The notes under the pieces were generated by a model. It saw nothing but the letters and a program-made list of their open reading frames with translations, was not told where the DNA came from and made no database searches. A stretch of DNA of 64,000 nucleotides from DASUAS01 sp963819475 (GTDB taxonomy: Bacteria; Actinomycetota; Acidimicrobiia; IMCC26256; DASPTH01): positions 35,357-99,356 of the forward strand of contig CAWFWE010000009.1 in NCBI GenBank assembly GCA_963819475.1, read 5' to 3'. The position numbers and the translations under genes are program-made. This document shows, one piece after another, positions 9,647-23,039 of the stretch (position 1 is the stretch's first letter; every line of letters begins with the position of its first letter).

Positions 9647-10798
9647 GTGGGACCACTGCACGGGGTGAAGGTCGTCGAGATCGCCGGCATCGGGCCCGGC
9701 CCGTTCGCGGGAACCCTCCTGTCCGACATGGGCGCGGACGTCGTGCGGGTCGAGCGGGTCGAGCTCGTCGAGCGGGCCACGCGTCCGAGTGGCTTCACGT
9801 TCGACGCGCGCGGTCGCCGTGCAATCGCGGTCGACCTCAAGAATCCTGACGGCGTCGAGACCGTGCTGCGATTGGTGGAGCAGGCCGACGCGCTGATCGA
9901 GGGCTTCCGGCCGGGCGTCACCGAGCGGCTCGGCCTGGGTCCCGAGGAGTGCCTCGCTCGCAACCCGCGGCTGGTGTACGGGCGCATGACCGGTTGGGGG
10001 CAGGAGGGCCCGCTCGCGCACGCGGCCGGCCACGACATCAACTACATCTCGCTCGCCGGCGCGCTGGCGCACTTCGGTCGCGTCGGCGCGCCGCCGACAC
10101 CACCCTTGAACATGATGGGCGACTACGGCGGGGGCGGGATGTTCCTCGCCTTCGGCGTGGTGTGTGCGCTGTTCGAAGCGCGCACCTCGGGGCAGGGGCA
10201 GGTCGTCGACGCGGCCATGGTCGACGGCGCCGCCTACCTCATGGGCCCGATGTGGGGCATGCGCGGCATGGGCCTCTTCAGCGAGGAGCGCGGTACCAAC
10301 CTGCTCGACACCGGTTCGCCCTACTACGACGTCTACGAGACCGCCGACGGCCACTGGGTCTCGATCGGCTCGATCGAGCCGCAGTTCTATGCGCAGCTGC
10401 TCGAGCTCACCGGCGTGCGCCACGACGACCTGCCCGCGCAGATGGACCGTGCCGGCTGGCCGGTGCTGCGCGAGCGGCTCACCGAGGTGTTCGCGGGGAA
10501 GACGCGGGCGGAGTGGACCGAGCTGCTCGAGGGCACCGATGTGTGCTTCGCGCCGGTGTTGCCGATGAGCGAGGCGAGCAGCCATCCCCATCTCGTGGCA
10601 CGCGGTTCGATCGTCGAGCACGACGGCATGGAGCAGCCGGTACCCGCACCGCGCTTCTCGCGCACCGAGGCCGGGATCCAGGGTCCGGCGCCGTTGCCCG
10701 GTCAGCACACCGACGCGGTGCTCGCGTCGTACGGCTTCACCGACGACGAGATCGCCAAGCTGGACGCGTCGGGCGCGGTCAAGCAGCGGTCGGGCTGA
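9647..10798 (+). CDS. CaiB/BaiF family CoA-transferase, AMACR-like
   Basis: A 383-residue enzyme closest to alpha-methylacyl-CoA racemases, which epimerise 2-methyl-branched acyl-CoAs during breakdown of branched fatty acids and sterol side chains. The N-terminus GPLHGVKVVEIAGIGPGPF and the motif GHDINYISLAG are characteristic. The catalytic pair of the racemase branch is present: His 129 in GHDINY and Asp 159 in GDYGGGG. Start GTG 9647 is preceded by a clear GAAGGAA ribosome binding site. The gene converges on purK and their 3' ends overlap by 20 nt. A CoA-transferase rather than a racemase cannot be excluded from sequence alone. Confidence 0.88.
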   Translation: MGPLHGVKVVEIAGIGPGPFAGTLLSDMGADVVRVERVELVERATRPSGFTFDARGRRAIAVDLKNPDGVETVLRLVEQADALIEGFRPGVTERLGLGPEECLARNPRLVYGRMTGWGQEGPLAHAAGHDINYISLAGALAHFGRVGAPPTPPLNMMGDYGGGGMFLAFGVVCALFEARTSGQGQVVDAAMVDGAAYLMGPMWGMRGMGLFSEERGTNLLDTGSPYYDVYETADGHWVSIGSIEPQFYAQLLELTGVRHDDLPAQMDRAGWPVLRERLTEVFAGKTRAEWTELLEGTDVCFAPVLPMSEASSHPHLVARGSIVEHDGMEQPVPAPRFSRTEAGIQGPAPLPGQHTDAVLASYGFTDDEIAKLDASGAVKQRSG

Positions 10799-11906
10799 GC
10801 CGGGCGCTCAACGCGACGAGGCGGGCGGCGAGCTCGTCGTCGTCGCCCGCGGTCACGGTGACGTGCCCGAGCTTGCGCCCCGGCCGCGCCGCTTTGCCGT
10901 AGTGGTGCAGGTGGGTCCCGGGCACCGACAGCACCGCGTCACGGTCGGGCATCTCGCCGATGCAATTCAGCATGGCGCTGGGTCCCAACGGGACGGTCGC
11001 CCCGAGCGGCAGGCCGAGGATCGCCCGGAGGTGGTTCTCGAACTGGCTGGTCTCGGCGCCCTCGATGGTCCAGTGGCCGGAGTTGTGCACCCGCGGTGCG
11101 ATCTCGTTGGCCAGGAGCTCGCCACCCACGTCGAAGAGCTCCACCGCGAGGACGCCGACGTGGTCGAGGTCGACGAGCAGGCGCGCCGCGAGATCTTCGC
11201 CGCGTCGCTGGAGCCCGGCGTCGAGGTCGGGTGCCGGGGCCCGGCTGATGCGGAGGATGCCGCCCTCGTGGTGGTTCTCCACCAAGGGCCAGCTCGCGAC
11301 CTCCCCGTCGAGCCCGCGCACTGCCAGTACCGACAGCTCCCGGTCGAACGGCACCAGCTGCTCCAGGACCAGCGGTGCGTCGCTCAGGTCGGCCCACGCG
11401 TCGTCGAGGTCGGACGCCGCGCGCAGCACGCGTTGTCCCTTGCCGTCGTACCCACCGCGTCGGGTCTTGAGCACCGCGGGCAGGCCACCCACCTCGTCGA
11501 CGGCGCGGTCGAGCCCGGCCCGGTCGTCGACCGCCGCGAACGCGGGTGTGCCGATGCCGAGCCGGCGGAACGTCTCCTTCTCGACCAGCCGGTCCTGCGC
11601 GACCTCGAGCGACCGGGCACCCGGGTGCACCGGCACGGAGGCGGCGAGGAAGCGCGCCGCCTCGGCGGGCACACCCTCCCACTCGTAGGTCGCGACACGC
11701 GCGTCGAGCGCGACCTCCCGGAGGGCGGCCTCGTCGCCGAGCGGCCCGACCACGAGGTCGCCCACCGCCTGCGCCGACGCCTCGGCCGTCGGGTCCAGGA
11801 AGCGGAAGCGGAGGCCGAGCGGGATGCCGGCCAGGCCGAGCATGCGACCGAGCTGGCCGCCGCCGAGCACTGCGACCAGCTCACTGGACGAGTCGGTGTC
11901 GGCCAT
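10779..11906 (-). CDS. purK: N5-carboxyaminoimidazole ribonucleotide synthase
   Basis: ATP-grasp enzyme of purine synthesis that converts AIR, ATP and bicarbonate to N5-CAIR. It has 375 residues, normal length. The N-terminus VAVLGGGQLGRMLGLAG is diagnostic, followed by KTRRGGYDGKGQ (nucleotide-binding loop) and NEIAPRVHNSGHWTIEG, which carries the conserved metal and substrate contacts. The start is ATG 11906; the longer frame upstream shows no similarity. The usual partner purE is not seen next to it. A TAGACA hexamer 13 nt upstream of the start may be a -10 box. Confidence 0.93.
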   Translation of the reverse strand: MADTDSSSELVAVLGGGQLGRMLGLAGIPLGLRFRFLDPTAEASAQAVGDLVVGPLGDEAALREVALDARVATYEWEGVPAEAARFLAASVPVHPGARSLEVAQDRLVEKETFRRLGIGTPAFAAVDDRAGLDRAVDEVGGLPAVLKTRRGGYDGKGQRVLRAASDLDDAWADLSDAPLVLEQLVPFDRELSVLAVRGLDGEVASWPLVENHHEGGILRISRAPAPDLDAGLQRRGEDLAARLLVDLDHVGVLAVELFDVGGELLANEIAPRVHNSGHWTIEGAETSQFENHLRAILGLPLGATVPLGPSAMLNCIGEMPDRDAVLSVPGTHLHHYGKAARPGRKLGHVTVTAGDDDELAARLVALSARLSPTAA

Positions 11907-12137
11907 CCGGACTTGTCTAGCGCACGGCCCGGGTAGAGCACCGTGGTGGGACCGGGGAGCCGCCTCGTCGCCACCCCGCTCGCCGGGTGCTGGCAACGGT
12001 GATGTTGTCGCTCACGTGGCAGGCGACCGGCTAGTCTGTCCTTTCCGCAGCAAGGGCCAATGTCGTCCCTCTGCGTCCACCGGTTCTCTTCAGAGCGTTG
12101 CGTTCCAGAGCGTGTAGCGCGCGTGCGTGGATGTGAG
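11907..12137. other. purK-gltB divergent intergenic region
   Basis: These 231 nt separate the purK and gltB start codons and must hold both promoters. I see no open gene, hairpin or clear operator; TAGTCT at 12032-12037 is the best gltB-side -10 candidate but lacks a well-spaced -35. Confidence 0.4.
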
Positions 12138-18213
<6,076 letters not shown>

Positions 18214-18294
18214 GGCGCTGCCGAAGCTGTCCGGCCCACGGGCGACAATGGCGTCGCACGGGGGCCGGTCAATCCTGCTCGATGGCGCGCGCGC

Positions 18295-18852
18295 TCAGGA
18301 CCCGCTGCCGAGCTCGAGCACCGGGCGGGCGTCGTAGCCGAGGACGCGGGCGACGGGTTGCTGCAGAGCGCCGGTGCGCTCGTCCTCGTACCGGTCGACC
18401 GCGGTGTTGTAGGCGCGGACCAGTGTCTCGTTCGGACGGGTGGAGGCGAAGGTCGTGAGCGCGCTGGTCACGTCGGTGATGCCGCGGATGCGCTGTGAGC
18501 CGAGCGTGTTCGCGACCAGCCGGGTGCCCTGGGCCTCGACCGCGTTGGCCGCCTCGACCTGGGCCGCGGCGCCGCCGTCGCGCAGCGCGCGCTGCCATTC
18601 GGTGAGCGCGGCGTGCAGGTCCTTCGACACGCCCCGATCGGCGCCCCCGGCGGCGTCGAACGTGCGCAGGGCGTCGGCCAATGCCTGGTACCGGGCCACG
18701 AGCTGGTCGGGAGCCCGGAGCGGCTTCCAGCGCACGTCGACCGCCGTTCGGGCGTCGTCGAGCTTCGGCCGCTCGACCACGACGAGGGCGATCGCACCTG
18801 CCACGAGCGCGACGATCAGGACCAGCAGGATCCACCGGGTGCGTCGCGACAT
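18295..18852 (-). CDS. membrane-anchored LemA-like protein
   Basis: A 185-residue protein with one N-terminal membrane anchor (ILLVLIVALVAGAIALVVV) and a helical outer domain. The C-terminal stretch YNTAVDRYEDERTGALQQ followed by VLGYDARPVLEL resembles the end of LemA proteins (a YN..V..YN core and a GF/GY..R..F/L tail), but the overall similarity is weak, so this assignment is tentative. LemA-family function is poorly defined. It starts 82 nt from the divergent nuclease gene. Confidence 0.6.
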   Translation of the reverse strand: MSRRTRWILLVLIVALVAGAIALVVVERPKLDDARTAVDVRWKPLRAPDQLVARYQALADALRTFDAAGGADRGVSKDLHAALTEWQRALRDGGAAAQVEAANAVEAQGTRLVANTLGSQRIRGITDVTSALTTFASTRPNETLVRAYNTAVDRYEDERTGALQQPVARVLGYDARPVLELGSGS

Positions 18853-18922
18853 GGCTGGGACACGTTACCGGCGCGCCCTCCCCGGACCGATGACACCCTG
18901 GTTCCCCGTCACACCCCACCGG

Positions 18923-18928
18923 TAGGGT
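18923..18928 (+). promoter_or_regulatory. putative -10 box, leaderless start of nuclease gene
   Basis: TAGGGT lies at -12 to -7 from the ATG at 18935, so transcription would begin at or next to the start codon. Confidence 0.45.
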
Positions 18929-18934
18929 CACGGC

Positions 18935-19423
18935 ATGGTCCGCTCCCGGGCCGTGGTCGTGGTCACCGTGCTGACCGCCGCCTCGGTGCTGGGGTGGTGG
19001 TTCGGTGAGACGCGACGTGCGGTCTCCCAGCAATACCGAGTCGTACAGGTGCTCGACGGCGACACCGTGGTGGTGCAGCGCGACGGCGGGCCCGAGACGA
19101 TCCGCCTCCTGGGCGTCGACACGCCCGAGACGCACCATCCCCGCAAGCCGGTGCAGTGCTTCGGGCCGGAGGCCGCCGCGTACACGGCGCGGCGTCTCTT
19201 CGGGCAGCTGGTGCGGCTGGAGGACGACGTCGAGCGCCACGACGTCTACGGCCGCCGGCTCGCGTACGTGTACCTCCACGGCGCCAACTTCGAGGAGGAG
19301 CTGTTGCGCAAGGGCTACGCACGCCTGCTCGTCATCGAACCCAACCACGCCCACGCACGCGACATGCTCGACGAGGAGTTGAACGCGCGCGCCCGGCGCG
19401 TCGGGTTGTGGGGTGCCTGCTGA
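18935..19423 (+). CDS. staphylococcal nuclease-like (thermonuclease) protein
   Basis: A 162-residue secreted or membrane-tethered nuclease. Residues 1-25 form a signal peptide or anchor. The SNase fold follows, with the calcium and catalytic residues in VLDGDTVVV and RLLGVDTPETHHP (equivalents of Asp21, Arg35, Asp40, Glu43 of the S. aureus enzyme) and the second catalytic Arg in DVYGRRLAYVY. It would cut DNA or RNA outside the cytoplasm. Its last 70 or so bases recur in degenerate form at 21841-21915, on the far side of the next gene. Confidence 0.88.
   Translation: MVRSRAVVVVTVLTAASVLGWWFGETRRAVSQQYRVVQVLDGDTVVVQRDGGPETIRLLGVDTPETHHPRKPVQCFGPEAAAYTARRLFGQLVRLEDDVERHDVYGRRLAYVYLHGANFEEELLRKGYARLLVIEPNHAHARDMLDEELNARARRVGLWGAC
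19339..19411 (+). repeat. intact copy of a ~72 bp direct repeat (nuclease 3' end)
   Basis: This stretch encodes the nuclease C-terminus (PNHAHARDMLDEEL to VGLWGAC). A degenerate copy in the same orientation lies at 21841-21911; the first 18 bases are identical and most of the rest aligns with scattered changes and one 2 nt gap. Confidence 0.75.
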
Positions 19424-19602
19424 ATGAGCGGCAGATCGGCGTGTCGCCTAACGAGGATCGTCCAGCCCATATGCCCGGTAGGGCTGCGCGGTGCCAGGGA
19501 GTTGAGTGCACCGACCTCCGCGCGGCTGCCATCGTCGCGGGAGACCAACCGGTACCGGCCTTGGCGTCGGGTTCGGAGTTCGGAAACGCGTGCGAACTCT
19601 GA
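19424..19602. other. gap between nuclease and cyclase/NB-ARC-DUF952 gene
   Basis: 179 nt between convergent genes. I see no coding frame with family similarity and no convincing terminator hairpin with a T-tract. Confidence 0.4.
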
Positions 19603-21744
19603 TCAGGGGTGAGCGGTCGTCCCGCGGTTCTGGACGACGAATCGACCATCGGGTGTGATGGCAGCGGCGAGAACGTCCACGACGGCTTGTGTCGGCAAGG
19701 GCCCATAGATGTGCGGGAACTTCTCGTCGCCTGCCTCGAAGTTCTCGACCACGACGGGCACGTCGAGGCGCACGGTGTCGATCACGAGCACGACGAGCGG
19801 TTCTGGTGCGTCGCGGTACATGACGGCGCCGACGACAGAGACCTGATGCTCGAATCCCGCGTGGATGAACCCGACATCATCGAGTCGCGCTCCTCGGGTC
19901 GAAACACGATAGGCCCCGCTGCGTTCCGCTGCCTTCCAGTCGCTCTCGAACGCGATGTGGAAGATGAAGCGAGTCGGTTTCTCTGCCGAGTTCGGGGACA
20001 CGCGCACGTCGAGTGCGGCAGCGAGGTTCGCGAACTCCTGGTCGACCGTTCGCGCCCAGCGTTCCTCGTCTCGACTGTGGTCGTGGGTCTGCGCATTCTC
20101 TGCGAGCGCGAGGTAGTACTCGGCGTGGCGGCGTCGGACAGCGTCTGCCTCGCCAACGGCGTCCAGCCGCTCGCGCGCGTATTGCCGCATCGTCTCGTGG
20201 AGCCGGTAGCGCGTCTCACCTGCCGACTCGTCGGCTGCCACCATCGAGCGAGCGACGAGACTCGAAAGGAGGTCGAGTACCTCATCGCGCTCGATCCCTT
20301 CGCCGCTCAGGACGGCCTCGGCGGCCTCGAGGGTGAAGCCACCCGCGAAGGCGGCAAGGCGGTTGAACGCCTGCGCGTCTTCGTCGGAGAGGAGTTCGTA
20401 GGACCAGTCGACCGTCTTGCGAAGGGTCTGGTGCCGTTCGAGCGCCGTACGGCGCCCGCCGGTCAGGAGACGAAAGCGTTGGTCGAGGCGCTGCGCGATC
20501 TCGCCTACGGAAAGCGAGGCGACGCGCGCGGCAGCCAACTCGATGGCCAGCGGTACACCGTCGAGTCGGCGACAGACGTCTGCGACGATCGGCGCGTTGA
20601 CCTCGGTCAAGGCGAACTCCGGGCGGACGGCTTGTGCGCGGTCGGCAAACAGCCGCAACGACGCCCCCGCCATGAGCTCCGCCGACGATGCATGTTCATC
20701 CGGAACGGCGAGCGAACCCACAGGACGCACGAGTTCGCCATCGATTCCCAGGGCTTCACGGCTGGTGGCCAGCACCACGACACCCGGACACGCGTGGGCG
20801 ATCGCTTCGGCCAGCGCCCCCGCTTCGTCGATGACATGTTCGCAGTTGTCGAGCACCAACAGCAGCTGCTTGCTGCGCAGGAACTCGAGCACGTTCGTCG
20901 TGACTGACTCGCGCTGCTGCTGACGCACCCCGAGGCACGCAGACACCGCGTCGGGTACCGCGCCCCGATCGGTGATCGCCGCCAGCTCGCACAACCACGC
21001 ACCATCGGAGAAGGCGGGCAACGCCTCGGCTGCCACCTGCGACGCCAGTCGCGTCTTGCCAACCCCACCAACTCCGATCAGGGTCACGACACGAGACTTC
21101 GCGATCGCGTCCGCAACCGAGACGAGCTCGGCATCACGACCGACAAGACTTGTGAGGAACACCGGCAACCTGGAGGGGAACCGTTCGAGCGAGCGCAACA
21201 CCGGAAACGTGTCAGGCAACCCAGCGTGCCGGACCTGGAAGACGTGTTCGGCGCGACCAAGGTCGCGTAGGCGATGCTCCCCGAGATCGAGGAGCTCGGT
21301 CCCGGCAGGGAGCACATCACGTACCAGCTCCGCGGTCGTCAGCGAGACGACGATCTGGCCACCGTGCGCGGCAGCCATCAGCCTCGCCGCACGATTCACC
21401 TCCGGACCGAAATAGTCGCCGTCTCGCAGCTCGGCGACACCGGTATGGACTCCCATCCTTGCTCGCAGCGGTTCGCTCGCAAACCACGGCTCGGCGCTCA
21501 ACGCCAACTGACCGTCGATTCCAGCCTCCACTGCCGCATCGGCCATAGCGAACACCGCATGCACACCATCACCAGTGCCCTTCACGACGTGACCGCCATG
21601 CGCTGCGACGACGTGCCGCAGGATCGCGTCATGGCGCGCAAGTGTCCCGTGCATCGCATCGGGATGGTCCTCCCACAGGCGCGTCGAAGCTTCCACGTCG
21701 GTGAACAAGAAGGTGACCGTCCCCGATGGCAACTCCGCCACCAC
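19603..21744 (-). CDS. nucleotide cyclase/NB-ARC ATPase regulator fused to DUF952
   Basis: A 713-residue chimera. Residues 1-170 are a class III cyclase-like domain (FTDVEASTRLWEDH, GTGDGVHAVF, VNRAARLMAAAHGGQ). Residues about 190-470 are an NB-ARC-type STAND ATPase with P-loop GVGGVGKTR, LLLVLDNCEHV (Walker B) and CRRLDGVPLAIELAAARV. The helical linker runs to about residue 580. In this family a long TPR region normally follows (compare 28721-32339). Instead the chain passes directly into a complete DUF952 domain at residues 591-713, with its IFHIA start, STRG, GFIHA and FPHIYGPL motifs. Start GTG 21744 (or 21741) follows GGGGAGGGGG. The function of the fusion is not known. Confidence 0.85.
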   Translation of the reverse strand: MVAELPSGTVTFLFTDVEASTRLWEDHPDAMHGTLARHDAILRHVVAAHGGHVVKGTGDGVHAVFAMADAAVEAGIDGQLALSAEPWFASEPLRARMGVHTGVAELRDGDYFGPEVNRAARLMAAAHGGQIVVSLTTAELVRDVLPAGTELLDLGEHRLRDLGRAEHVFQVRHAGLPDTFPVLRSLERFPSRLPVFLTSLVGRDAELVSVADAIAKSRVVTLIGVGGVGKTRLASQVAAEALPAFSDGAWLCELAAITDRGAVPDAVSACLGVRQQQRESVTTNVLEFLRSKQLLLVLDNCEHVIDEAGALAEAIAHACPGVVVLATSREALGIDGELVRPVGSLAVPDEHASSAELMAGASLRLFADRAQAVRPEFALTEVNAPIVADVCRRLDGVPLAIELAAARVASLSVGEIAQRLDQRFRLLTGGRRTALERHQTLRKTVDWSYELLSDEDAQAFNRLAAFAGGFTLEAAEAVLSGEGIERDEVLDLLSSLVARSMVAADESAGETRYRLHETMRQYARERLDAVGEADAVRRRHAEYYLALAENAQTHDHSRDEERWARTVDQEFANLAAALDVRVSPNSAEKPTRFIFHIAFESDWKAAERSGAYRVSTRGARLDDVGFIHAGFEHQVSVVGAVMYRDAPEPLVVLVIDTVRLDVPVVVENFEAGDEKFPHIYGPLPTQAVVDVLAAAITPDGRFVVQNRGTTAHP

Positions 21745-21791
21745 GACCCCCTCCCCGCTCGCCCAGCTCGGACGACCAAGTAAACCAGGCA

Positions 21792-21817
21792 CACCGGACC
21801 GGGTCACAGGTCCGGTG
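21792..21817. repeat. perfect 9 bp inverted repeat upstream of cyclase/NB-ARC-DUF952 gene
   Basis: CACCGGACC and GGTCCGGTG are separated by 8 nt. The site lies 48-73 nt before the GTG start on the minus strand, a sensible place for an operator. A rearrangement junction is the other reading. Confidence 0.6.
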
Positions 21818-21840
21818 AGTCGCACAGAACGACGCCCTGG

Positions 21841-21915
21841 ACCCAACCACGCCCACGCGCGCCATGCTCGACGACGACGTGCACGCGCGCGTGCAGCGGG
21901 TCGGCCTGTGTTGTC
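21841..21915 (+). pseudogene. degenerate fragment of the nuclease 3' end
   Basis: Translation gives PNHAHA, then after a 2 nt frame change MLDDDVHARVQRVGLCC, matching the C-terminus of the nuclease encoded at 18935-19423 (PNHAHARDMLDEELNARARRVGLWGAC in two pieces). The stop codon is lost and similarity ends abruptly on both sides. No start or 5' part of a second nuclease gene is present. It is a remnant left by a duplication or insertion. Confidence 0.72.
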
Positions 21916-22018
21916 GGAGTACCGAACTGAGCACACGGCCGCCGGTCGACAGCTCACGCGAACTGCGGCATGCTGCGCTCAGCACTGGGCACGAATCGGG
22001 CGGACGAGGGGAGCCGAC

Positions 22019-22339
22019 ATGAAGTTCGTCGTGGAGTGGACCACGCGGCCGGGGAGCGATCCGAAGGACAACGTGCAGAGCAGCGACAGCCTGCTCCAGG
22101 CGTTCGGGAGTTGGACACCGCCCGCGGAGTGGACCATCAGCGAGTTCGTCACGCGCGTCGACGGCCGGGGCGGGCTCCTCATCTGCGAGACCGACGATCT
22201 CGGGAGCATCGATCGGGCGGTGGCGCAGTACCTCGCGTGGCTCGACTACGAGGTCACGCCGGTGGTTGACATCGGTGACGGCGTCGGCAACCTCGCGGCG
22301 GGGAGCGCGTGGGCGCGCACCGCCGGCGGTCTGGGCTGA
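22019..22339 (+). CDS. DUF3303-like small protein
   Basis: A 106-residue protein starting MKFVVEWTTRPGS, with GGLLICETDD in the middle and LDYEVTPVVDI near the end, the pattern of DUF3303 (ferredoxin-like fold, unknown role). Start ATG 22019 is preceded by GAGGGGAG, a good ribosome binding site. It sits just downstream of the nuclease fragment and 35 nt before the thioesterase start. Confidence 0.65.
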   Translation: MKFVVEWTTRPGSDPKDNVQSSDSLLQAFGSWTPPAEWTISEFVTRVDGRGGLLICETDDLGSIDRAVAQYLAWLDYEVTPVVDIGDGVGNLAAGSAWARTAGGLG

Positions 22340-22362
22340 TCGGTTCGGCTTCTCCGGCAATC

Positions 22363-22368
22363 TACATT
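22363..22368 (+). promoter_or_regulatory. putative -10 box, leaderless start of thioesterase gene
   Basis: TACATT lies exactly at -12 to -7 from ATG 22375, and no ribosome binding site is visible between them. Confidence 0.45.
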
Positions 22369-22374
22369 GCACGA

Positions 22375-22992
22375 ATGGCGACGGAAGAGGCACGATTCGC
22401 CGCGGCCGCGAGCTTGCGGGCTCTCAGTCACTCGTTTGCCGCGCACGATCCTGACGACGACGTGCTCACCCAGATCGCAGCGACCGCGACCGAACTCGCG
22501 CGCCGGGTCGATGAGGCGCCGACGCGTGAGCGCCTGGCGCCCATGCGGAAGCTTCCGGACGGGTCGAACCTGGACGTGCTCGGGTTCGAGGACCGAGCCG
22601 TCGGCGGCTCGTCGAACCCGATGAGCCTCGAACTCGGCGTTCGATACGACACCGACGAAGTGGTCGCCGACGTCGTGTTGCGGAGCGCGTTCGAAGGCGC
22701 ACCCGGTCGTGCCCACGGCGGCATCATCGCTGCGGCGTTCGATGACGTCACGGGCTTCCTGATCGCCAGGCTCGAGGAACCGGCCTTCACCGTTGAGCTG
22801 ACGGTTCGGTATCTCGCACCGGTGCGCGTCGAAGAGTCCTTGGAGATCCGCGCCCGGATCGACGGGCGGGAGCGCCGCAGAATCTTCATCAGCGCCGAAG
22901 CACGTGTCGCGGAGACGGTGGTCGCGACCTGCCAGGCCACCTACCTCACGGTCGATCCGAGCCGCTTCGCGACAGCCGGCGATCCCCGCTGA
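22375..22992 (+). CDS. PaaI-like hotdog thioesterase
   Basis: A 205-residue protein. The N-terminal 90 residues are helical. The C-terminal half is a hotdog domain with GRAHGGIIAAAFDD, the conserved active-site region of PaaI/THEM4-type acyl-CoA thioesterases, followed by ELTVRYLAPVRVEE. It would hydrolyse an acyl-CoA of unknown chain. The start is set at ATG 22375 on the basis of the -10 box and domain start. The P450 gene follows 47 nt later with its own likely promoter. Confidence 0.78.
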   Translation: MATEEARFAAAASLRALSHSFAAHDPDDDVLTQIAATATELARRVDEAPTRERLAPMRKLPDGSNLDVLGFEDRAVGGSSNPMSLELGVRYDTDEVVADVVLRSAFEGAPGRAHGGIIAAAFDDVTGFLIARLEEPAFTVELTVRYLAPVRVEESLEIRARIDGRERRRIFISAEARVAETVVATCQATYLTVDPSRFATAGDPR

Positions 22993-23002
22993 CCGATCGC
23001 TG

Positions 23003-23008
23003 TAGGTT
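23003..23008 (+). promoter_or_regulatory. putative -10 box of P450 gene
   Basis: TAGGTT about 32 nt before ATG 23040 leaves room for a short leader with the GAGAAGAGG ribosome binding site. Confidence 0.35.
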
Positions 23009-23039
23009 GGCGGTCCTACCGGCGACTGAGAAGAGGCGC

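Noticed and set aside
21745..21957. Longer N-terminus of the cyclase/NB-ARC-DUF952 protein
   Set aside because: The extension is Arg-rich and is the antisense of the nuclease remnant; a strong ribosome binding site points to GTG 21744.
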